Origin: Oceanospirillaceae bacterium
GTDB lineage: Bacteria; Pseudomonadota; Gammaproteobacteria; Pseudomonadales; Balneatricaceae
Direction: 5' to 3'
NCBI GenBank assembly: GCA_013373085.1
Contig: JABXIM010000038.1
Location: forward strand, 1-64,000
DNA length: 64,000 bases
Of this stretch, positions 56,414 through 64,000 are shown one piece after another. Both the position numbers and the translations under genes were made by a program. Under the pieces are notes generated by a model, which had not been told where the DNA came from, searched no databases, and saw nothing but the letters and a program-made list of their open reading frames with translations. Numbering within the stretch: the stretch's first letter is position 1; every line of letters starts with the position of its first letter.

Positions 56414-58123
56414 ATGACCTCCCTGTTCCTGCTTGTCGGCGCCCTGATGCTGATGCTCAGCATCCTGCTCAGCCCCCTTTCCAACCGTGTCGGCATGCCG
56501 GTTCTGTTGCTGTTTCTCGGCGTCGGCATGCTTGCTGGCGAGGATGGTATCGGCCACATCCAGTACGACGATTTCGAAACCGCGTTCCTGGTCGGTAACC
56601 TGGCACTGGCGGTGATACTGCTGGATGGCGGTATGCGTACCCGCGGCGAAACCTTCCGTGTCGGCCTGCGCCCGGCGCTGATGCTGGCCACCGTCGGGGT
56701 ATTGGTCACAGCCCTGCTGACGGGGCTCGCAGCCTACCTGATTTTCGACCTGCCGCTTCTCGACGCCCTGCTGGTCGGCACCATCGTCTCGTCGACCGAT
56801 GCCGCGGCAGTCTTCGCGCTGCTGCAGGGTCGCGGTCTCAACCTCAACGCCCGTGTCGGCGCCACCCTTGAAATCGAGTCCGGCAGCAACGACCCGATGG
56901 CGATCTTCCTGACGCTGGTGCTGATCGAACTGATCACCCAGAACCAGGGCGCCTCGCTCTGGTCCGCACCGCTGATGCTGGTGCAGCAGTTCGGTATCGG
57001 CGCCCTCTGCGGCTGGCTCGGCGGCCAGCTGCTGGTGTTCCTGATCAACCGCGTCAACCTGGTCACGGCGCTCTATCCACTGCTGGTGACCGCCTCGGGC
57101 CTGTTCATTTTCGCCGGCACCAACGCCCTCGGCGGCAGCGGTTTCCTGGCGATCTATCTGGCCGGTGTGGTGCTCGGCAACCATCGCGTCCGCATGATGC
57201 CGGCGATCCTGCAGGTACATGACGGTCTGGCCTGGCTGGCCCAGCTATGCATGTTCCTGCTCCTGGGCCTGCTCGTCGACCCGTCCGAGCTGCTGGTGAT
57301 CGCGCCGGCCGGCCTGGCGCTGGCGGCGGTACTGATCCTGGTGGCGCGGCCGCTGGCGACAGCCGGCAGCCTCTGGCCGTTCAAGTTCAACCTCCGCGAG
57401 ACCGGCTTCATCGCCTGGACCGGCCTGCGTGGCGCCGTGCCGATCGTGCTGGCGCTGTTTCCGGTGATGGCCGGTATCGAGCAGGCAACGCTTCTGTTCA
57501 ACATCGCCTTCGTCATCGTGCTGGTATCACTGGTGATACAGGGCACCAGCCTGGCGCCGATCGCACGCCTGCTGAAGCTGGAAGTACCGGGCCACGAGGA
57601 AGCGCACCGCCGCATACCGATCGACGTCCCGGCGGTCGGCGAACACGAGTTGCTGCTGTTCCGCCTCCAGGGCGAACGCTGGGAACGGCCGGCGCCACTC
57701 GGTGGGCTGCGCCTGCCCCCGGACAGCGGGATCGCCGCGGTATTCCGAGACGGCCGCTATCTGCCACCGGCCCCCAGCACCAGCCTGCATGCGGGCGACC
57801 TGATCGCAGTGGTCGGCCGACCGGACCAGATCGATGCTCTCGGGCATCAGTTCAACGCGCCGCACGGCCCGAAACGCCTTGGCGAGATGGCGTTCTTCGG
57901 CGAATTCGTCCTGCACGGCGATGCGCAGCTGGCAGACGTCGAGCAGGCCTACGGCATCCGTATCGATCAGGAAGATTCGCAGCAGACGCTGTCGGCATGC
58001 ATCGCGCGCCACCAGCACGGTCACCCGGTGGTCGGCGATAGCCTGATGCTCGGCCCGGTGACACTGGTGGTGAAGGCGGTTGAAGGCGACAGGGTCACCC
58101 ACGTTGGCCTCAAGTTGCATTGA
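56414..58123 (+). CDS. nhaP2: K+/H+ antiporter NhaP2
   Basis: 569 residues from the ATG at 56414 with AAGGA seven bases upstream. An N-terminal CPA1 Na+/H+ exchanger domain of about 12 helices (GTIVSSTDAAAVFALLQGRG and EIESGSNDPMAIFLTLVLI hold the conserved D and ND) is followed by a TrkA-C domain and a C-terminal CorC-type domain. This three-part layout is NhaP2/CvrA. It expels potassium or sodium in exchange for protons at the inner membrane. Divergent from the MOSC gene. Confidence 0.95.
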   Translation: MTSLFLLVGALMLMLSILLSPLSNRVGMPVLLLFLGVGMLAGEDGIGHIQYDDFETAFLVGNLALAVILLDGGMRTRGETFRVGLRPALMLATVGVLVTALLTGLAAYLIFDLPLLDALLVGTIVSSTDAAAVFALLQGRGLNLNARVGATLEIESGSNDPMAIFLTLVLIELITQNQGASLWSAPLMLVQQFGIGALCGWLGGQLLVFLINRVNLVTALYPLLVTASGLFIFAGTNALGGSGFLAIYLAGVVLGNHRVRMMPAILQVHDGLAWLAQLCMFLLLGLLVDPSELLVIAPAGLALAAVLILVARPLATAGSLWPFKFNLRETGFIAWTGLRGAVPIVLALFPVMAGIEQATLLFNIAFVIVLVSLVIQGTSLAPIARLLKLEVPGHEEAHRRIPIDVPAVGEHELLLFRLQGERWERPAPLGGLRLPPDSGIAAVFRDGRYLPPAPSTSLHAGDLIAVVGRPDQIDALGHQFNAPHGPKRLGEMAFFGEFVLHGDAQLADVEQAYGIRIDQEDSQQTLSACIARHQHGHPVVGDSLMLGPVTLVVKAVEGDRVTHVGLKLH

Positions 58124-58253
58124 TTGCAGGCTTGAGAAGTGAGTGGTACTGGCTGAGGCAGGTTCCTGAGCCGTAAAGCGAAATGGGATGCGGCCCCTTG
58201 CGCCTTATCACTCACTACTTACAACTCACCACTGACCGATTGCCCCCGGAAAC

Positions 58254-58281
58254 AACGAAGGCGCCAGATGGCGCCTTCGTT
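58254..58281 (-). terminator. Terminator after ridA-like gene
   Basis: Perfect 12-bp stem AACGAAGGCGCC / GGCGCCTTCGTT with a four-base loop, 14 bp beyond the ridA-like stop on the minus strand; the T run is short (GTTT). Confidence 0.65.
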
Positions 58282-58295
58282 ACGAGGAGAACCCC

Positions 58296-58649
58296 TTACT
58301 TCTTGACCGCAGCGGTGACCGAAATCTCGACCAGCAGCTCCGGGCGCGCCATGCGGGCTTCGACGCAGGCGCGGGCAGGCGCGTGCCCCTGGGGTACCCA
58401 GGCGTCCCAGACTTCGTTCATCGCAGCGAAGTCCTTCATGTCGCGGACATAGACGGTCGCGGACAGCATGTGCTCGCGGTCGCTGCCGGCCTGCTCCAGC
58501 AAGTGATCGACCTTCGCCAGCATGGTGCGGGTCTGCTCGCGGATATCGGCGTTAGCATCTTCGGCCACCTGGCCACAGAGATAGATGGTGTCGTTGTGAA
58601 TGACGATCCGGCTCATGCGCTGGCCGGTTTCCATGCGGGTAATGCTCAT
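58296..58649 (-). CDS. RidA-family protein
   Basis: 117 residues from the ATG at 58649. YjgF/RidA fold text: [43 protein letters not shown] and the key arginine in [20 protein letters not shown]. RidA proteins deaminate reactive enamine/imine intermediates such as 2-aminoacrylate; this subgroup (RidA-like Rid5/6 type) is less studied. Single gene with its own terminator. Confidence 0.92.
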   Translation of the reverse strand: MSITRMETGQRMSRIVIHNDTIYLCGQVAEDANADIREQTRTMLAKVDHLLEQAGSDREHMLSATVYVRDMKDFAAMNEVWDAWVPQGHAPARACVEARMARPELLVEISVTAAVKK

Positions 58650-58843
58650 TGGCAGAAGTCCTGTAATTTGCTGAAACGGGTATCCGGAACTCGGCCGGTA
58701 TAAGACCATTATTTTAATGGCCTCATACCGGTAAGCCAGACAAGACTTCTGGAATAGGCGCTGTTTGCCAGGAAACTTTCCTGTAATTACGCCATAGGCA
58801 GCAAAGCTGCCGGTTAGGTGCAAGCGTTCACGAAAAGCAGGGA

Positions 58844-59254
58844 CTACAGTCCCAGGCGTGGAATCTCCAGCGCCGGACAGCGGTCCATGACGACCGCCAT
58901 GCCCGACTCAGCCGCGCGTTCGGCCGCCGGCTCGTTGATGACGCCCAGCTGCATCCAGACCGCCTTGGCCTGCGCTTCGATGGCATCGTCGACGGCATCG
59001 CCGGCACCAACCGAGTTGCGAAAGATATCCACAAGGTCGATCGGCTCGTCAATTTCCGACAACGATGCGCGCACGGCCTGACCGTGGATGGTGGAGCCGG
59101 CCTCGTTGGGGTTGACCGGGATCACCCGATAACCCTTGGCCAGCAGATAGCCCATGACCTGATGACTGGCCCGGTGCGGGCGTGGGCTGGCGCCCACCAG
59201 GGCGATGGTCTTGCTGTTCACCAGGATGTCGCGAATGATCTTGTCGTCGCTCAA
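58844..59254 (-). CDS. CoA-binding-domain protein (YccU-like)
   Basis: 136 residues. The start is taken as TTG at 59254 ([11 protein letters not shown]...) because a GGGAGG ribosome site sits seven bases before it and the length then equals the family's; upstream ATGs give a tail without similarity. Rossmann text [38 protein letters not shown] and [20 protein letters not shown]. Related to the CoA-binding part of succinyl-CoA synthetase; function unknown. Confidence 0.88.
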   Translation of the reverse strand: MSDDKIIRDILVNSKTIALVGASPRPHRASHQVMGYLLAKGYRVIPVNPNEAGSTIHGQAVRASLSEIDEPIDLVDIFRNSVGAGDAVDDAIEAQAKAVWMQLGVINEPAAERAAESGMAVVMDRCPALEIPRLGL

Positions 59255-59369
59255 AACCTTGCCTCCCGTCCGGTCGACTGGTGCCACCGGACTCACAATG
59301 ACGCCGTGGCGTCCTCTTAACTCGAAACGTGCATTCATTTCCCGGCTTTCCCTGCATGCAAGGTCACTT

Positions 59370-60122
59370 TCAGTCTTTCGGCCCACACACAGGACATTGG
59401 GGGTCCTTCTTCAACTTCAAGGTCCGCCAGTCCATGCTGTGGGCATCCAGTAGCTGCAGTCTGCCGACCAGAGGACGGCCGATGCTCGCCAGCACCTTGA
59501 GCGCTTCCATTGCCTGCACCGAACCGATGATGCCGACCAGCGGCGACAGCACACCGGATTCCGAGCAGGTCAGGCTTTCCTCCTCGCCCTCGCGGTATAG
59601 GCACTGGTAGCAGGGGGAGTCTGGCTGGTTGGGGTCGTATACAGCCACCTGTCCTTCGAGACGGATGGCGGCACCGGAGACCAGCGGGCGCTTATGCTTG
59701 AAACAGGCGCGGTTGATCGCGAACCGGGTACTGAAGTTGTCGCAGCAATCCACGACCAGGTCGACGGTCGCGACCAGCTCTTCCAGCCCCTGAGGGGAAA
59801 GTCGTTCGTACAATGTTTGGATTACGACATCGGGATTTAGTGCCTTCAGCGTTTCCCGCGCCGATTCCACCTTGGGAGTACCGATACGGCCGCTGTGGTG
59901 AACGATCTGGCGCTGCAGATTGCTGAGGTCGACGTCATCGTCATCGACCAGCACCAGCTCGCCGACACCGGCCGCCGCCAGATACATGGCCACCGGACTG
60001 CCGAGCCCGCCAAGGCCGACGATCAGCACCCTGGACCCGAGCCAGGCCTCCTGGCCTTCAATTTCCACTTCCGGCAGCATTATCTGCCGGCTGTAACGCA
60101 AAAGTTGTTCATCGCTGAGCAT
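59370..60122 (-). CDS. moeB: Molybdopterin-synthase adenylyltransferase
   Basis: 250 residues of the E1-like ThiF/MoeB/HesA family. Nucleotide loop VGLGGLGSPVAMYLAAAG, R/N/Q residues in DLSNLQRQIVHH, and two CxxC zinc pairs (CYQC and CPVC). It adenylates the C-terminal glycine of MoaD so that sulfur can be attached for molybdopterin; ThiF activity on ThiS is an alternative. It overlaps prmC by 14 bp, as in Pseudomonas. Confidence 0.93.
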   Translation of the reverse strand: MLSDEQLLRYSRQIMLPEVEIEGQEAWLGSRVLIVGLGGLGSPVAMYLAAAGVGELVLVDDDDVDLSNLQRQIVHHSGRIGTPKVESARETLKALNPDVVIQTLYERLSPQGLEELVATVDLVVDCCDNFSTRFAINRACFKHKRPLVSGAAIRLEGQVAVYDPNQPDSPCYQCLYREGEEESLTCSESGVLSPLVGIIGSVQAMEALKVLASIGRPLVGRLQLLDAHSMDWRTLKLKKDPQCPVCGPKD

Positions 60123-60969
60123 TGTTGTTTTCCTCCTCGGGTGCTTCCGGCTGCTGCGCCAGCGTCACCCGGTCTCTGTTGCCCAGATCCTGTACCGTCT
60201 CGATGCTGCGGTAGCCCCTGGCAGCCAGCAGCTCCCGCACCGCGGCGCCCTGATCGTGACCGTGCTCGAACAGCAGCCAGCCGCCGGGCAGCAGGTGATC
60301 GCGAGCCCCGTCGGCGATCAGGGCGATGTCGGCGAGTCCGCAATCCGCGGCAACCAGCGCGCTTTTCGGCTCGAAGCGCACGTCGCCCTGCGCCAGGTGC
60401 GGATCTTCCGGGTCGATATAGGGCGGGTTGCTGACGATCATGGCGAAGCGCCCGTCGAGTGGCTCGAACCAGCTGCCGGGGACGAAGCGGGCATTGCCGA
60501 TCCCGAGCCGCAGGCGGTTGCGCTCGGCAAGCGCGACGGCGTCGTCGATGCGATCGCAGCCGACCACCGTCCAGTGCGGCCTTTCGCTGGCCAAAGCCAG
60601 CGCAATGGCGCCGGTACCGGTGCCGAGATCCGCCACCCGGTGATCGCCGTCCGGCAGCCGCTCGAGCGCCTGCTCTACCAGGGTTTCGGTATCAGGACGG
60701 GGAATCAGCGTCGCCGGACTGACCTCCAGGTCCAGCGTCCAGAAGCCGCGACGCCCGGTCAGGTGCGCCACCGGCTCACCGGCTTGGCGCCGCGCCAGCA
60801 GCGCCTCGAAGGCTTCCGCATCCTCGTCGCTGAGCACTTTGTCGGGATGCATGAACAGGTAAGTCCGGCCACAGCCCAGCAGGTGGCACAGCAACAGCTC
60901 GATATCCAGCCGCGGACTGTCGCTGTCGGTCAGTTGCGCGGCAAGCGCCAGCGCCTCGGCGATGGTCAT
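60109..60969 (-). CDS. prmC: Peptide chain release factor N5-glutamine methyltransferase
   Basis: 286 residues. N-terminal helical domain, then a SAM-dependent methyltransferase with VADLGTGTGAIALALASERP and the NPPY motif (MIVSNPPYIDPEDPH) that contacts the glutamine. It methylates the GGQ glutamine of release factors 1 and 2. Starts 3 bp after prfA, its substrate's gene. Confidence 0.97.
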   Translation of the reverse strand: MTIAEALALAAQLTDSDSPRLDIELLLCHLLGCGRTYLFMHPDKVLSDEDAEAFEALLARRQAGEPVAHLTGRRGFWTLDLEVSPATLIPRPDTETLVEQALERLPDGDHRVADLGTGTGAIALALASERPHWTVVGCDRIDDAVALAERNRLRLGIGNARFVPGSWFEPLDGRFAMIVSNPPYIDPEDPHLAQGDVRFEPKSALVAADCGLADIALIADGARDHLLPGGWLLFEHGHDQGAAVRELLAARGYRSIETVQDLGNRDRVTLAQQPEAPEEENNNAQR

Positions 60970-60972
60970 TGC

Positions 60973-62061
<1,089 letters not shown>

Positions 62062-62131
62062 CTGTTCGTGTCCAGCGATAAAGGTGGGCCGGAGGGGTCG
62101 GAGCCGGTGCAAAAGCCCGGCATCGCAATCA

Positions 62132-63403
62132 TCATGACCCGGAGCCCTGGGTGTCGGTGAGCTGATAAAGCTCCTGTGCCAGCTGCAGCAGGTCAGAGCG
62201 ACCATCGGCGCTGGCCTTGCGCAACTGGGTCGTCGGCGTATGCAGAATCTTGTTGGTCAGGCGGTTCGCGAGCAGCTTGAGCACGTCTTCCGCCGGCTTG
62301 CCGCTGCGCAGCTGCTTCAGCGCCTGTTCCAGCGCCTCGTCACGGTGCACTTCGGTGCGTCTGCGCAGCGCCGTGACGGTATCGACAGCCTCGAGTTCGC
62401 GCAGCTGGCGCATGAAGGCCCCGGCGCCTCTCTCGATGATGGCTTCGGCGTCCAGCGCAGCCATCTCGCGGGAACGCTGATTTTCCTCGATCACTTCCTG
62501 CAGGTCGTCGACGCTGTAGAGGTAAACGTCGTCCAGTTCTCCGACCTGCGGCTCGATATCCCGCGGCACCGCGATGTCGACCATGAAGATCGGCTTGTGC
62601 TTGCGTTTCTTCAGCGCCCGCTCAACCGCGCCCTTGCCCAGTATCGGCAACTGGCTGGCGGTCGAGGCGATGACGATATCGCTCTCGGCCAGCGCGTCGG
62701 GAATGTCGCCGAGCAGAATGGCGTTGGCGCCGACCGACTCGGCCAGCGCACGGCCACGGCTCAGCGTGCGGTTCGCCACCGTCATCGACTTCACCCCCGC
62801 CTGCTGCAGGTGGCGCGCCACCAGCTCGATGGTTTCGCCGGCGCCGATCAGTAGTGCGCGGCTGGTGCCCAGGTCGGAGAAGATGTGCTGCGCCAGGCTG
62901 ACGGCGGCGTAGGCCACCGACACCGGATTCTGGCCGATGGCGGTGTCGGTGCGCACCTGCTTGGCGATAGCGAAGGTCTGCTGGAACAGACGGCCGAGCT
63001 CAGCGCCGACCAGGCCGTGCTCCTGCGACAGGGCATAGGCGGATTTCAGCTGGCCGAGTATCTGCGGTTCGCCCAGTACCAGCGAGTCAAGGCCGCTGGC
63101 CACCCGCATCATGTGCTGCGCGGCGTCGTTGTCCCAGTACATGTAGGAGCACTGCTGCAATACCTTGGGGTCGAGCCGGTGGTACTGCCCCAGCCAGTCG
63201 AGCAGCGCCCGGGAGCCTTCCAGGTCGGTCGAGCAGTAGAGTTCCGTGCGATTGCATGTCGACAGGATCGCCATCTCGCGCAGTTGCACCGAGACGCGCG
63301 CACGCTCCAGGGCATCGACCAGCTGCTCCGGCGTAAAAGCCACTTTTTCGCGCACGTCCAGCGGCGCGGTCTTGTGGTTGATCCCAAGCGCCAGTAGAGC
63401 CAT
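62132..63403 (-). CDS. hemA: Glutamyl-tRNA reductase
   Basis: 423 residues. Catalytic cysteine C50 in [12 protein letters not shown]-terminal [17 protein letters not shown], and NADPH domain [17 protein letters not shown]. First committed step of C5-pathway tetrapyrrole synthesis: glutamyl-tRNA to glutamate-1-semialdehyde. First gene of the leftward hemA-prfA-prmC-moeB run and divergent from the TPR lipoprotein gene. Confidence 0.98.
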   Translation of the reverse strand: MALLALGINHKTAPLDVREKVAFTPEQLVDALERARVSVQLREMAILSTCNRTELYCSTDLEGSRALLDWLGQYHRLDPKVLQQCSYMYWDNDAAQHMMRVASGLDSLVLGEPQILGQLKSAYALSQEHGLVGAELGRLFQQTFAIAKQVRTDTAIGQNPVSVAYAAVSLAQHIFSDLGTSRALLIGAGETIELVARHLQQAGVKSMTVANRTLSRGRALAESVGANAILLGDIPDALAESDIVIASTASQLPILGKGAVERALKKRKHKPIFMVDIAVPRDIEPQVGELDDVYLYSVDDLQEVIEENQRSREMAALDAEAIIERGAGAFMRQLRELEAVDTVTALRRRTEVHRDEALEQALKQLRSGKPAEDVLKLLANRLTNKILHTPTTQLRKASADGRSDLLQLAQELYQLTDTQGSGS

Positions 63404-63557
63404 TTAAAAGTCGCACAACCTCTGCGGAAATATTCAGGCGCGTAATCATACACCTTCTTGGCGCCAAACAGAAAACGCAACACCGGTCGACGCATGACAG
63501 CGCCCCTCGGCCTGCTCTATAGTGACCGCAATACCTCAGGGATTTGAACCAGTATCA

Positions 63558-64000
63558 ATGAACAAGACTCTGTTCGGCACATTGCTTGGAACGCTACTCA
63601 TCGCGGGTTGCAGTTCGCAGCCCGCCCCCACCGAAACAATCGCCGATATTCCGCTGGGGCCGGTCAAGCAGGTACCGGGCGAGTTCAACCGCGAATCGCT
63701 GTACCAGCTGTTACGTGCCGAAATGTCCGGCCAGCGCCGTCAGTACGACGAGGCGCTGACGATCTACCTCGAGCAGGCCCGCAGCACCCGGGACCCGGCG
63801 GTGGCCGAACGCGCTACCCGCATCGCCCAGTACCTGCAGCGACCGGACGAGATGCTCGAGGCGGCGCGTCTGTGGATCGACGCCGACCCGACCAATCCGG
63901 AGCCCTATCAGCTCGCCTCCGGCCTGCTGCTGCACCAGGGCAATTACGCTGCCGCACTGCCACTGATGGAACAGGCGATGAGCGCCGACAGCCGCCAGGC
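63558..64000 (+). CDS. TPR-repeat lipoprotein, 5' part (runs off the window)
   Basis: About 147 residues visible. Lipoprotein signal peptide (MNKTLFGTLLGTLLIAGCSS, lipobox IAGC) and then TPR-like helices (QYDEALTIYLEQARSTRDPA, NPEPYQLASGLLLHQGNYAA). In Pseudomonas the gene divergent from hemA is such a TPR protein, followed by lolB, so lolB is expected just past the window's end (inference). Confidence 0.9.
   Translation, partial: MNKTLFGTLLGTLLIAGCSSQPAPTETIADIPLGPVKQVPGEFNRESLYQLLRAEMSGQRRQYDEALTIYLEQARSTRDPAVAERATRIAQYLQRPDEMLEAARLWIDADPTNPEPYQLASGLLLHQGNYAAALPLMEQAMSADSRQ

Overview
The window is about 64 kb of high-GC DNA (well above 55% G+C by eye) from a gammaproteobacterium, most likely a respiratory, probably marine or soil member of the Pseudomonadales/Oceanospirillales type. 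The basis is gene content and order: a fadBA operon with fadD and an acyl-CoA dehydrogenase, a livJHMGF branched-chain amino-acid transporter, tamAB, rimO, a CbrA/CrbS-type solute-symporter histidine kinase, and the run hemA-prfA-prmC-moeB divergent from a TPR lipoprotein. This last order is also seen in Pseudomonas, but murI is missing after moeB. The genus cannot be fixed from sequence reading alone. Genes are densely packed, many with 1-4 bp stop/start overlaps. I see no rRNA, tRNA, CRISPR array, prophage or intact insertion sequence.

Layout: 1-2.1 kb, 3' end of a Lon-type AAA+ protease overlapping a USP-like gene. 2.1-6.4 kb, a leftward group (Tyr/Arg/His-rich secreted protein, AstE-like zinc deacylase, GCS2 carboxylate-amine ligase, CBS-pair protein, small membrane protein). 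6.5-9.3 kb, rhlE-type helicase facing a DUF3750 lipoprotein and a LemA variant. 9.5-17.9 kb, a leftward fatty-acid degradation island (fadA, fadB, enoyl-CoA hydratase, fadD, acyl-CoA dehydrogenase), interrupted by a small palindromic element. 18.5-23.4 kb, livJHMGF. 24.0-30.7 kb, a signalling module: CheY-like receiver, membrane PAS/DEDDh-exonuclease fusion, small two-helix membrane protein, symporter/histidine kinase, and a convergent DUF294 nucleotidyltransferase. 30.9-37.8 kb, alcohol dehydrogenase, PhoU-like/PiT phosphate transport pair, beta-CASP nuclease, Mut7-C protein, a MITE-like element and rimO. 38.4-42.5 kb, an AT-richer segment with an orphan BMP-type binding protein, an unrecognised gene, a DUF4124 protein, an atypical shikimate dehydrogenase and a cold-shock gene. 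42.6-48.1 kb, tamA-tamB. 48.3-58.1 kb, sigma54 activator, a structured intergenic RNA candidate, sixA, AEC permease, Cys/His-rich metal permease, LysR regulator, ankyrin protein, asparaginase, MOSC protein and nhaP2. 58.3-64 kb, ridA, CoA-binding protein, moeB, prmC, prfA, hemA and the start of a TPR lipoprotein.

How they work together: the fad genes, the liv importer and the symporter/kinase module suggest a lifestyle built on organic and amino acids. hemA/prfA/prmC/moeB are housekeeping (tetrapyrrole synthesis, translation termination, molybdopterin activation), and tamAB serves outer-membrane assembly. The least conventional parts are the exonuclease/receiver/symporter-kinase/nucleotidyltransferase module, the GCS2/AstE/CBS cluster, the three-hairpin RNA candidate with a strong terminator near 50.0 kb, and several families of extragenic palindromes, one of which supplies stop codons to the two genes flanking it.
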